A stretch of 6,500 nucleotides of DNA from Bacillota bacterium (GTDB taxonomy: Bacteria > Bacillota > Clostridia > Peptostreptococcales > Anaerovoracaceae). The position numbers and the translations under genes were made by a program. The notes beneath the pieces are model-generated. The model saw only the letters and a program-made list of their open reading frames with translations. It did not search any database and had not been told where the DNA came from. Positions 1 through 4,583 of the stretch are shown in pieces (the first letter of the stretch is position 1; the number at the start of each line of letters is the position of its first letter). Location of the stretch: the NCBI GenBank assembly GCA_017543805.1, contig JAFYFK010000108.1, forward strand, positions 1 through 6,500. Direction: 5' to 3'.

Positions 1-143
1 ACGGTGCGGCGCGCTCCGCTGCCGTACAGCGCAAGGCTGCAGGGACCGTCGAGCGGAAACGCCCCGTCGCGCTTCAGCAGGACTGCGCATTCGGCGCCGA
101 AACGCCTTAATATCTCGCTGTGTTCTTTTTCGTAATCGTTCAT
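1..143 (-). CDS. Glycoside hydrolase family 3 (beta-glucosidase-like), N-terminal fragment
   Basis: Only the first 47 codons are inside the window; the gene continues past the left edge. The minus-strand translation starts MNDYEKEHSEILRRFGAECA, continues through VLLKRDGAFPL, and ends with ALYGSGARRT. From memory, clostridial GH3 proteins begin this way: a short helix, then a 'CxVLLKxDGxFPL' strand, then an 'LYGxGARxTxKGGTGSGDV' loop of the (alpha/beta)8 sugar-binding domain; here the match stops just before the KGGTGSG part. GH3 enzymes release terminal beta-linked glucose or related sugars from oligosaccharides or glycosides. No signal peptide is seen, so a cytoplasmic enzyme is likely. The ATG is supported by an AAAGGAG ribosome site about 8 nt upstream on the minus strand (around 153-159). 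The catalytic Asp and acid/base residues lie outside the window, so activity cannot be judged. The family call rests on a short stretch. Confidence 0.72.
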   Translation of the reverse strand, partial: MNDYEKEHSEILRRFGAECAVLLKRDGAFPLDGPCSLALYGSGARRT

Positions 144-202
144 GCTGGCTGCTCCTTTTACTGATAGTTTAGCAAATCAAACTCCCGGTGCATAATAAAA
201 GA

Positions 203-231
203 TTTTCTAATGCGCTGTTTAAGGGTATAAT
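203..231 (+). promoter_or_regulatory. Probable sigma-A promoter of the small membrane protein pair
   Basis: A consensus -10 hexamer TATAAT lies at 226-231, 43 bp before the first small gene. At 17-bp spacing the -35 position (203-208) reads TTTTCT, a weak match to TTGACA, so the call rests mainly on the perfect -10. The start site would be near 238, giving a leader of about 37 nt. The rest of the 144-274 region (divergent from the GH3 gene) is AT-rich; no convincing minus-strand -35/-10 pair was found for the GH3 gene. Confidence 0.5.
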
Positions 232-274
232 GTCTGTAAAGAAAACTCTGTTTACGACCGGAGGGATTTAGATC

Positions 275-466
275 ATGAAACAATTTAGAACTTTGCTTCT
301 GTCTCTGATATTTGCGCTGTCAGCAGCAAGCTTTGCTTTTGCCGACGTTGCGGTCGCGGATCCGATAGAAAGAGCTACCGGCGGCGCGCTCAATTCCGTA
401 AGCGCCATCATTGCCGTTGCGATCGCCGGCGTTCTGGCGTTCGTTTATTCGAAGAGGAAAAAGTAG
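275..466 (+). CDS. Small secreted/single-pass membrane protein (63 aa), first of a related pair
   Basis: Not assignable to a named family. Residues 1-23 form a classical signal peptide: MK-F-R start, hydrophobic core LLLSLIFALSAASFAFA, then A-F-A before D24, a good signal peptidase I site. The exposed part (about 24-40, DVAVADPIERATGGALN) is short. A second hydrophobic segment (about 41-58) follows, then the basic tail SKRKK. Type I topology is therefore predicted: short segment outside, positive tail inside. The start is supported by GGAGGG at 260-265, 9 nt before the ATG. The stop TAG (464-466) is directly followed by the ATG of the next gene, which encodes a protein of the same architecture, so the two are probably translationally coupled and arose by duplication. 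The C-terminus resembles a sortase sorting tail but has no LPxTG motif. Function unknown; a membrane-bound peptide, complex subunit or toxic/antimicrobial peptide are all possible. Confidence 0.75.
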   Translation: MKQFRTLLLSLIFALSAASFAFADVAVADPIERATGGALNSVSAIIAVAIAGVLAFVYSKRKK

Positions 467-649
467 ATGAAAAACCTGAGATCCTTTGCGCTGGCGCTCC
501 TGCTCGTCCTGCCGGCCGTATCCTTTGCGTTTGCCGACGCGGCAATGCCTCCGGAACCCGAAAAGGGCGGCGCCGGCCTTATAATCGGGGCCATAGCCGC
601 GGCCGTCGCGGTTATCCTGGCAGTCATAAGGAGATTTAAAAAGAAATAA
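467..649 (+). CDS. Small secreted/single-pass membrane protein (60 aa), second of a related pair
   Basis: Same plan as the preceding gene: signal peptide 1-23 with FAFAD at residues 20-24, exactly the same position as in the upstream protein. An acidic and proline-rich exposed segment follows (AAMPPEPEKGG, 25-35), then a membrane helix of Gly/Ala/Ile/Val (about 36-54) and a strongly basic tail RRFKKK. Identity to its partner is clear in the signal peptide and in the hydrophobic/basic C-terminus, while the exposed segment differs in sequence and charge. The ATG starts at the base after the upstream stop. AGAGG at 453-457, inside the upstream coding region, is a usable ribosome site 9 nt away. 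An intrinsic terminator begins 22 nt after the stop, so the pair forms a closed two-gene transcript. No named family recognised and no LPxTG motif. A role as interacting membrane partners is inferred only from the pairing. Confidence 0.75.
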   Translation: MKNLRSFALALLLVLPAVSFAFADAAMPPEPEKGGAGLIIGAIAAAVAVILAVIRRFKKK

Positions 650-671
650 TATGATCGATCGGAAAATAAGG

Positions 672-707
672 TCTGGGCACCTTTGTTTTGAGGTGCTCAG
701 ATTTTTT
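672..707 (+). terminator. Rho-independent terminator of the small protein pair
   Basis: An 11-bp stem (672-682 with 691-701, one G-T wobble, TCTGGGCACCT against AGGTGCTCAGA) encloses an 8-nt loop and is followed by six T residues (702-707). On the minus strand the same hairpin is followed by CCTTATTTTCC, a weaker U-rich tail, so it may also stop the convergent metallophosphoesterase transcript that ends at 746. Confidence 0.88.
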
Positions 708-716
708 GTGCGACTT

Positions 717-740
717 CTGCCGATATGTGTCAGCAGTTTT
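717..740 (+). other. Weak second hairpin in the convergent intergenic region
   Basis: CTGCCGA (717-723) pairs with TCAGCAG (730-736) with one wobble across a 6-nt loop and is followed by TTTT. It could be a backup terminator for plus-strand transcription. The stem is short and the T run is only four bases, so this is tentative. Confidence 0.3.
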
Positions 741-745
741 GAATT

Positions 746-1465
746 TCAGTGCCATCTGATAGCCAGGCCGCTGTCCAGGTCGACAAGATTGTTGTAGACG
801 CAGCGCAGCTTTTGGCCGATCTCCTGATCCGTGTGCATGTGGCCGAAGTACCATTTCTTAAAGTCCGGGCTTTCCGAAAGCCTGTCGTACCAGCTCTGCA
901 GGACCGCCGGCAGAACGTAGTCGCCGTCGAGCTTTTTAAAGCGCGGTATGCTGTTGCGGGCTTCCAGGGGCGCTTCGTGGGAGATGACATAATCGATGCG
1001 GCCGATGTTCGACAGCAGTTTTTCCTCCGCCATGCGCAGCTCTTCCGCCGTCGGTTCTTCTCCCGGCCAGAAATCCACGCCTTCCTCGCCCTCGTAATTA
1101 TTCTCGACCGTACGGGCGCCGCCCATCGTGAACACATTCCTGCCGCCGATGTCGAATATCTCGCCCCGCATCAGGTGGTAAACGCGGTCAGCCAGCCTGT
1201 GCGCCCGGCCGCCGTTCCATTCGCATACCGGAAGGCTGTTAAGGATGACGTGGTTGTCGTGGTTTCCGTCGATAAAGCAGACCGTGCCCGGGAACAGGCG
1301 CTGCAGCGTAAGCAGCTTTAAGGGGTATTCGTGATCGCGGATGTAGCCGGTGTCCCCTGCAATTATGACCGTGTCCTCCGGCGCGGCAAGCCCCTTTTCC
1401 GCAATATCAAAAAACATGCGCATCGAGCCGTGTTTGTCGCCTGTAATGAAAACTCTTCCGGTCAT
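746..1465 (-). CDS. Calcineurin-like metallophosphoesterase (239 aa)
   Basis: A dinuclear-metal phosphoesterase of the calcineurin-like superfamily. Motifs appear in canonical order: GDKHG (9-13, D10 and H12), AGDTG (36-40, D38), GNHDN (67-71), SHE (162-164, H163) and GHMH (208-211). Together these supply the usual Asp, Asn and His metal ligands and the catalytic His. The middle section (LPVCEWNGG, VYHLMRGEIFDIGG, FTMGGA at 78-117) matches, from memory, a clostridial subfamily with no assigned physiological substrate. The second Asp of the usual GDxxD motif is absent (GDTGY). Length is normal and no signal peptide or membrane segment is seen, so the enzyme is cytoplasmic. The start is supported by AAAGGAAG about 8 nt upstream. 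It is transcribed alone, divergently from aspA and convergently with the small membrane protein pair. Substrate unknown: phosphomonoester, phosphodiester or nucleotide are all possible. Confidence 0.9.
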   Translation of the reverse strand: MTGRVFITGDKHGSMRMFFDIAEKGLAAPEDTVIIAGDTGYIRDHEYPLKLLTLQRLFPGTVCFIDGNHDNHVILNSLPVCEWNGGRAHRLADRVYHLMRGEIFDIGGRNVFTMGGARTVENNYEGEEGVDFWPGEEPTAEELRMAEEKLLSNIGRIDYVISHEAPLEARNSIPRFKKLDGDYVLPAVLQSWYDRLSESPDFKKWYFGHMHTDQEIGQKLRCVYNNLVDLDSGLAIRWH

Positions 1466-1489
1466 TGAACGATCTTCCTTTCAGCCTGT

Positions 1490-1504
1490 TTCAGTCACAC
1501 TGAA
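1490..1504. promoter_or_regulatory. Perfect dyad at the metallophosphoesterase start site (candidate operator)
   Basis: TTCAGT (1490-1495), CAC, ACTGAA (1499-1504) is a perfect 6+3+6 inverted repeat. It begins where the minus-strand -10 box ends and covers the expected transcription start, a position suited to a repressor site. It could also form the first hairpin of the short leader. No matching regulator gene is present in the window. Confidence 0.4.
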
Positions 1505-1512
1505 TTATACCA
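1504..1512 (-). promoter_or_regulatory. Extended -10 promoter of the metallophosphoesterase gene
   Basis: Read on the minus strand, positions 1512 to 1504 give TGGTATAAT, a consensus -10 with the TGn extension. No good -35 is present at 16-18 bp spacing, as is common for extended -10 promoters. The leader to the ATG at 1465 would be about 30 nt. Confidence 0.6.
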
Positions 1513-1517
1513 AAACC

Positions 1518-1530
1518 GCGGCCCGGCCGC
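1518..1530. repeat. GC-rich perfect palindrome in the divergent intergenic region
   Basis: GCGGCC-C-GGCCGC is a perfect inverted repeat with one central base, in an otherwise AT-rich stretch. It sits just upstream of the minus-strand extended -10, in the -35 area, and about 60 bp upstream of the aspA -35. It may be a protein-binding site, or simply GC-rich chance sequence. Confidence 0.3.
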
Positions 1531-1591
1531 TACAGTTCTCACAGCTGGCAATATTATTAAAATCGTATAGTCAAAATATGTATATAAGTAT

Positions 1592-1620
1592 TTGATTATA
1601 TACTGGCTTTGAGCTATACT
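1592..1620 (+). promoter_or_regulatory. Sigma-A promoter of aspA
   Basis: TTGATT (1592-1597) and TATACT (1615-1620) are separated by the optimal 17 bp. The start site would be near 1627, leaving a leader of only about 20 nt that is mostly the ribosome site AGAGGAGG (1631-1638). The sequence upstream (1550-1590) is very AT-rich and could act as an UP element. The leader is too short for a riboswitch. Confidence 0.75.
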
Positions 1621-1646
1621 CGAAGCGGTTAGAGGAGGCATTTGAA

Positions 1647-3059
1647 ATGGCTGAAGAACTTTTTCGCATAGAATCCGATTCCATAGGCAGCAAGGAGGTC
1701 CCGGCGGACGCGTATTACGGAGTGCAGTCGCTGAGGGCGGTCGAGAACTTTTCGATGACCGGAGAGCGTCTCCGCCCGGAGATGATCACCAGCCTTGCGT
1801 ACATCAAGAAGGCCTGCGCGATAGCGAATTACAGGGCCGACAACATGAAGAAAGAGGTGGCTGACGCCATCGTGGAGGCCTGCGACCAGATAATCGCCGG
1901 CAGGTACCACGACCAGTTTATAGTCGACCCGCTGCAGGGCGGAGCCGGCACTTCCATAAACATGAACGCTAACGAGGTCATCTCCAACATCGCTGAGGAG
2001 ATACTCGGCGGACACCGCGGGGATTACATCCTGGTCAACCCCAACGACGATGTAAACCGCGGGCAGTCCACAAACGACGTCATCCCGACCGCGGGCAAAA
2101 TGACCACCATCGCGCTGATGATAGGCATGAAGCGCTCCCTGCGCGCCCTGGAGAGAGCCTTCAACGAGAAGGCAAAGGAGTACGACCGCGTGCTGAAGAT
2201 GGGCCGCACCCAGCTTGAGGACGCCGTTCCGATCCGCCTCGGCCAGGAGTTCAGGGCTTACGCCTACGCCATCAAGCGTTCCATAAACCGCATCGACGGG
2301 CTTGAGGAAGAGATGCATTCCATCAACATGGGAGGCACCGCCGTCGGCACCGGTATCAACGCAAACAAGCAGTATTTCGACACCATCGCGGACATCCTTA
2401 CCGAGGTCTCCGGCGTCGAGTACCGCCAGGCTGACGACCTGATCGACGCCACCATGCACATCGACTGCTTCGCCGCGATCTCCAGCGCCGTAAGGGACTG
2501 CGCCTTGGCGCTCTCCAAGATCGCAAACGACCTGCGCCTTCTGGGCTCCGGCCCGCGCACAGGCTTCGGCGAGATCAATCTCCCCGCCAAGCAGAACGGC
2601 TCGTCCATAATGCCGGGCAAGGTCAATCCGGTCATTCCGGAGGTCGTAAACCAGGCAGCGTTCCGCATCGTCGGAAACGACATGACCATATCCATGGCGG
2701 TCGAGGGCGGCCAGCTGGAGCTCAACGCTTTCGAGCCGGTCACCTTCTATTCGCTGTTCCAGTCCATCGTGATACTGCGCAACGCCGCGGAGACCTTCCG
2801 CGTCAACTGCGTCGAGGGCATCACCGCCAACGTCGAGCGCTGCCGCGAGCTGCTGGATTCCAGCGTCGGCACGGTCACCGCGCTCAACCCATACCTCGGC
2901 TACAACAAGTCCGCCGAGATCGCCAAGAGGGCGCTGACCGAGAACATCTCGATCCAGGACATCATCCTCAGCGAGCACATCCTGACCGAAGAGCAGCTCG
3001 GCAAGGTCATGGATCCGTACCGCCTGACAGAGCCGGGATTCGAAAAGCTCGACATATAA
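1647..3059 (+). CDS. aspA: Aspartate ammonia-lyase (aspartase), 470 aa
   Basis: Reversibly deaminates L-aspartate to fumarate plus ammonium; in anaerobes this feeds fumarate to respiration or fermentation, or assimilates ammonium. It belongs to the fumarase/aspartase superfamily, normally cytoplasmic homotetramers with composite active sites. The family signature GSSIMPGKVNP is at 318-328, with catalytic base Ser319 and Lys325 and Asn327 binding the substrate carboxylate. Other active-site blocks are GGAGTS (98-103), GQSTND (139-144) and GRTQLEDAVP (186-195). Aspartase rather than class II fumarase is indicated by QGGAGTSINMNANEV (fumarase C has TGSGTQSNMNVNEV) and by GRTQ-DAVP rather than GRTH-DATP. 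Length matches the family (about 470). The ATG has an excellent AGAGGAGG site 8 nt upstream, and the gene has its own promoter and terminator. Codon use is notably GC-rich, as in a well-expressed gene. Confidence 0.93.
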   Translation: MAEELFRIESDSIGSKEVPADAYYGVQSLRAVENFSMTGERLRPEMITSLAYIKKACAIANYRADNMKKEVADAIVEACDQIIAGRYHDQFIVDPLQGGAGTSINMNANEVISNIAEEILGGHRGDYILVNPNDDVNRGQSTNDVIPTAGKMTTIALMIGMKRSLRALERAFNEKAKEYDRVLKMGRTQLEDAVPIRLGQEFRAYAYAIKRSINRIDGLEEEMHSINMGGTAVGTGINANKQYFDTIADILTEVSGVEYRQADDLIDATMHIDCFAAISSAVRDCALALSKIANDLRLLGSGPRTGFGEINLPAKQNGSSIMPGKVNPVIPEVVNQAAFRIVGNDMTISMAVEGGQLELNAFEPVTFYSLFQSIVILRNAAETFRVNCVEGITANVERCRELLDSSVGTVTALNPYLGYNKSAEIAKRALTENISIQDIILSEHILTEEQLGKVMDPYRLTEPGFEKLDI

Positions 3060-3081
3060 TAATTATCCGAAGAACGATGAT

Positions 3082-3114
3082 CCGCCGTATCGACATGATG
3101 CGGCGGTGTTTTTT
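3082..3114 (+). terminator. Rho-independent terminator of aspA
   Basis: CCGCCGTAT (3082-3090) pairs with ATGCGGCGG (3098-3106), nine pairs with one T-G wobble, around a 7-nt loop. It is followed by TG and six T residues (3109-3114). It lies 22 nt after the aspA stop, so aspA is probably transcribed alone. Confidence 0.88.
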
Positions 3115-3115
3115 A

Positions 3116-3124
3116 TGTTACAAT
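3116..3124 (+). promoter_or_regulatory. Candidate extended -10 promoter of the OYE operon
   Basis: TGTTACAAT is a TGn plus TACAAT (5 of 6 to consensus) immediately after the aspA terminator's T run. The -35 position falls inside the terminator stem and is not consensus. The start site would be near 3131, about 37 nt before the ATG, with a strong AAGGAGGG ribosome site at 3153-3160. Confidence 0.45.
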
Positions 3125-3167
3125 ATACCTGACAGTTAACTCTGCTTGCCGGAAGGAGGGCTTTGAC

Positions 3168-4175
3168 ATGATAAAAGAACCGTTTAGATTCGGGCATATG
3201 GAGCTTAAGAACAGGCTCGTAATGCCGCCGATGGCGACATATTACTGCGACGCGCAGGGGCAGGTGACGGATAAGATCCTGGACTACTACGGCGCCCGCG
3301 CGAAAGGCGGAAACATCGGCCTTATCATCGTCGAGCACGCTTTTATCACGCAGGTCGGAATGGCTAAGAAGAACCAGCTTTCGATCTCCAGGGATTCGGA
3401 CGTTGAAGGGCTTAAAAAGCTGACGGCGGTCATAAAGCAGAGCGGGAGCAGGGTAATGGCCCAGCTCAACCACGGCGGAGCCGCAGCGCTGTCCGAGGCG
3501 TCGGGAATGAAGCCGATCTCCCCGAGCCCTGTGGTCCTGCCGGAGATCTCCGGAATGGGCGACCCCGACGGATCGGTCGAAATGACAAAGGAGCAGATAG
3601 CGGAGCTGCCGGGTATCTATGTCGCCGCCGCAAGGCGCGCGAAGGAAGCCGGTTTTGACGGCGTGGTCATACACTGCGCGCACTCCTATCTTCTCAACGA
3701 ATTCTATTCGCCGCTGACCAACAAACGTACCGACGAGTACGGCGGAAGCCTCGACAACAGGCTGAGGATACACCGCGAGGTCATAAAGGCCGTGAGGGAA
3801 GAGGTCGGCCCGGATTATACGGTATCCATCCGCCTCGGCGGCGTGGATTACGGCATGGAGGGCGGAAATACATTTGAGGACGCGGCTTACGCGGCAAAGG
3901 TGTTCGCGGAGGCCGGCGTCGACGCCATAGACATCTCCGGCGGCATGTCCAGATATATGCGCAAGGGTCACGATGAACCCGGATATTTCCAGGATACTTC
4001 CCGCGCGGTCAAGGCCGCTGTGGATCTGCCGGTCATCCTTACCGGCGGCGTGCGCAGCCTGGAGCAGGCCGAAGAGCTTCTTCAGACCGGCGCGGCGGAC
4101 CTTATTGGCGTCGGAAGACCGCTGCTCGCCGACCCGGACTGGGCCGACAAAGCTATGGCGGAATATGCCGGATAA
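3168..4175 (+). CDS. OYE-family NADH:flavin oxidoreductase, single-domain (335 aa)
   Basis: An FMN-dependent TIM-barrel ene-reductase of the Old Yellow Enzyme family, which reduces activated C=C bonds (enones, enals) or related electrophiles with NAD(P)H. Visible motifs: MPPMAT at 19-24 (FMN binding), AQLNHGG at 98-104, H169-C-A-H172-S-Y174 (the His/His/Tyr substrate anion and proton-donor set; compare H164, H167 and Y169 of YqjM), NKRTDEYGGSLDNR at 185-198, R222, TGGV at 292-295 and GVGRPLL at 314-320 (phosphate and FMN contacts). The protein ends at the barrel, so it lacks the Fe-S and FAD/NAD domains of 2,4-dienoyl-CoA reductase and bile-acid BaiCD/BaiH-type enzymes. The YqjM redox-tuning Cys after 'PM' is replaced by Ala23. 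It is the first gene of an operon with a cysteine-rich protein 33 nt downstream and a MATE pump. True substrate unknown. Confidence 0.9.
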   Translation: MIKEPFRFGHMELKNRLVMPPMATYYCDAQGQVTDKILDYYGARAKGGNIGLIIVEHAFITQVGMAKKNQLSISRDSDVEGLKKLTAVIKQSGSRVMAQLNHGGAAALSEASGMKPISPSPVVLPEISGMGDPDGSVEMTKEQIAELPGIYVAAARRAKEAGFDGVVIHCAHSYLLNEFYSPLTNKRTDEYGGSLDNRLRIHREVIKAVREEVGPDYTVSIRLGGVDYGMEGGNTFEDAAYAAKVFAEAGVDAIDISGGMSRYMRKGHDEPGYFQDTSRAVKAAVDLPVILTGGVRSLEQAEELLQTGAADLIGVGRPLLADPDWADKAMAEYAG

Positions 4176-4208
4176 AAGATATACAGGAAACAGAAAGGAT
4201 ATTCAGAT

Positions 4209-4580
4209 ATGGAAAGAAAAGAACTTGCCGCTCAGTACAAGCAGAGCGGAATGACCTGCGCGCAGGCTGTTATGAAGGCTTTTGAGCCGGAGCTCGGGCT
4301 GGATGAGGAGACCGTGATGAAGATCACCACCGGTTTCGGATTCGGAATGGGGACCATGGAAGGGACCTGTGGAGCGCTCGTCGGAGCGCAGATGGTGCAG
4401 GGGCTGCTCAAGCCCGGCGCGACCCTCCGCGACGCCAAGCAGACATCCAAAGCGTTTGCTGAAAAGGTCGGAGCCTACACCTGCAAGGATATAAAGGGCA
4501 AGGAGACCGGAGTTGTACTCTGCAGCTGCGAGGACTGCGTGCGCCATGCCGTGGAGGCGGTAGAAGCCCAGCTCGCGTAA
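4209..4580 (+). CDS. C_GCAxxG_C_C family putative redox-active protein (123 aa)
   Basis: The sequence fits the small C_GCAxxG_C_C family, described as putative redox proteins with four invariant cysteines and a CGAxxG motif, often found one or two genes from transporters or oxidoreductases, exactly the setting here. Cys17 lies in the N-terminal helix (MTCAQAV), a glycine-rich GFGFGMG stretch is at 42-48, CGALVG is at 54-59, Cys92 is in YTCKD, and the C-terminal CSCEDCV holds Cys105, Cys107 and Cys110. The likely invariant set is Cys17, Cys54, Cys92 and Cys110; Cys105 and Cys107 are extra. No signal peptide or membrane helix, so cytoplasmic. Biochemical role is not established; disulfide or metal/Fe-S chemistry is possible. 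The ribosome site GAAAGGA (about 4193-4199) is adequate. Only 3 nt separate its stop from the MATE start, implying co-translation. Confidence 0.87.
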   Translation: MERKELAAQYKQSGMTCAQAVMKAFEPELGLDEETVMKITTGFGFGMGTMEGTCGALVGAQMVQGLLKPGATLRDAKQTSKAFAEKVGAYTCKDIKGKETGVVLCSCEDCVRHAVEAVEAQLA

Positions 4581-4583
4581 CGC

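Noticed and set aside
166..183. Short inverted repeat AGTTT / AAACT between the GH3 gene and the small protein pair
   Set aside because: Only 5-bp arms with an 8-nt spacer in AT-rich sequence; expected by chance and not placed on a recognised promoter.
560..649. C-terminal sorting signal (LPxTG or PEP-CTERM type) in the small proteins
   Set aside because: A hydrophobic stretch plus basic tail is present and one protein has a PEP triplet, but there is no LPxTG, and PEP-CTERM systems belong to Gram-negative exosortase bacteria; the whole exposed part is too short to be a sorted protein.
749..1321. A 190-codon plus-strand open frame opposite the metallophosphoesterase
   Set aside because: It is antisense to a gene with all catalytic motifs, lacks a ribosome site and starts within the convergent 3' region.
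1621..1646. Riboswitch or attenuator ahead of aspA
   Set aside because: The predicted leader is only about 20 nt and is taken up by the ribosome site.
1629..2978. A 449-codon open frame on the minus strand opposite aspA
   Set aside because: It mirrors the GC-rich codon pattern of the aspartase gene, its protein resembles no known domain, and the plus-strand gene has full family motifs, a promoter and a ribosome site.
1647..3059. Class II fumarase instead of aspartase
   Set aside because: The substrate-side blocks GGAGTS and GRTQ-DAVP are aspartase-type; fumarase C would show SGTQSN and GRTH-DATP.
3063..3971. A 302-codon minus-strand open frame opposite the OYE gene
   Set aside because: It is antisense to an intact, motif-complete gene, is low in recognisable structure, and covers the aspA terminator; a codon-bias shadow.
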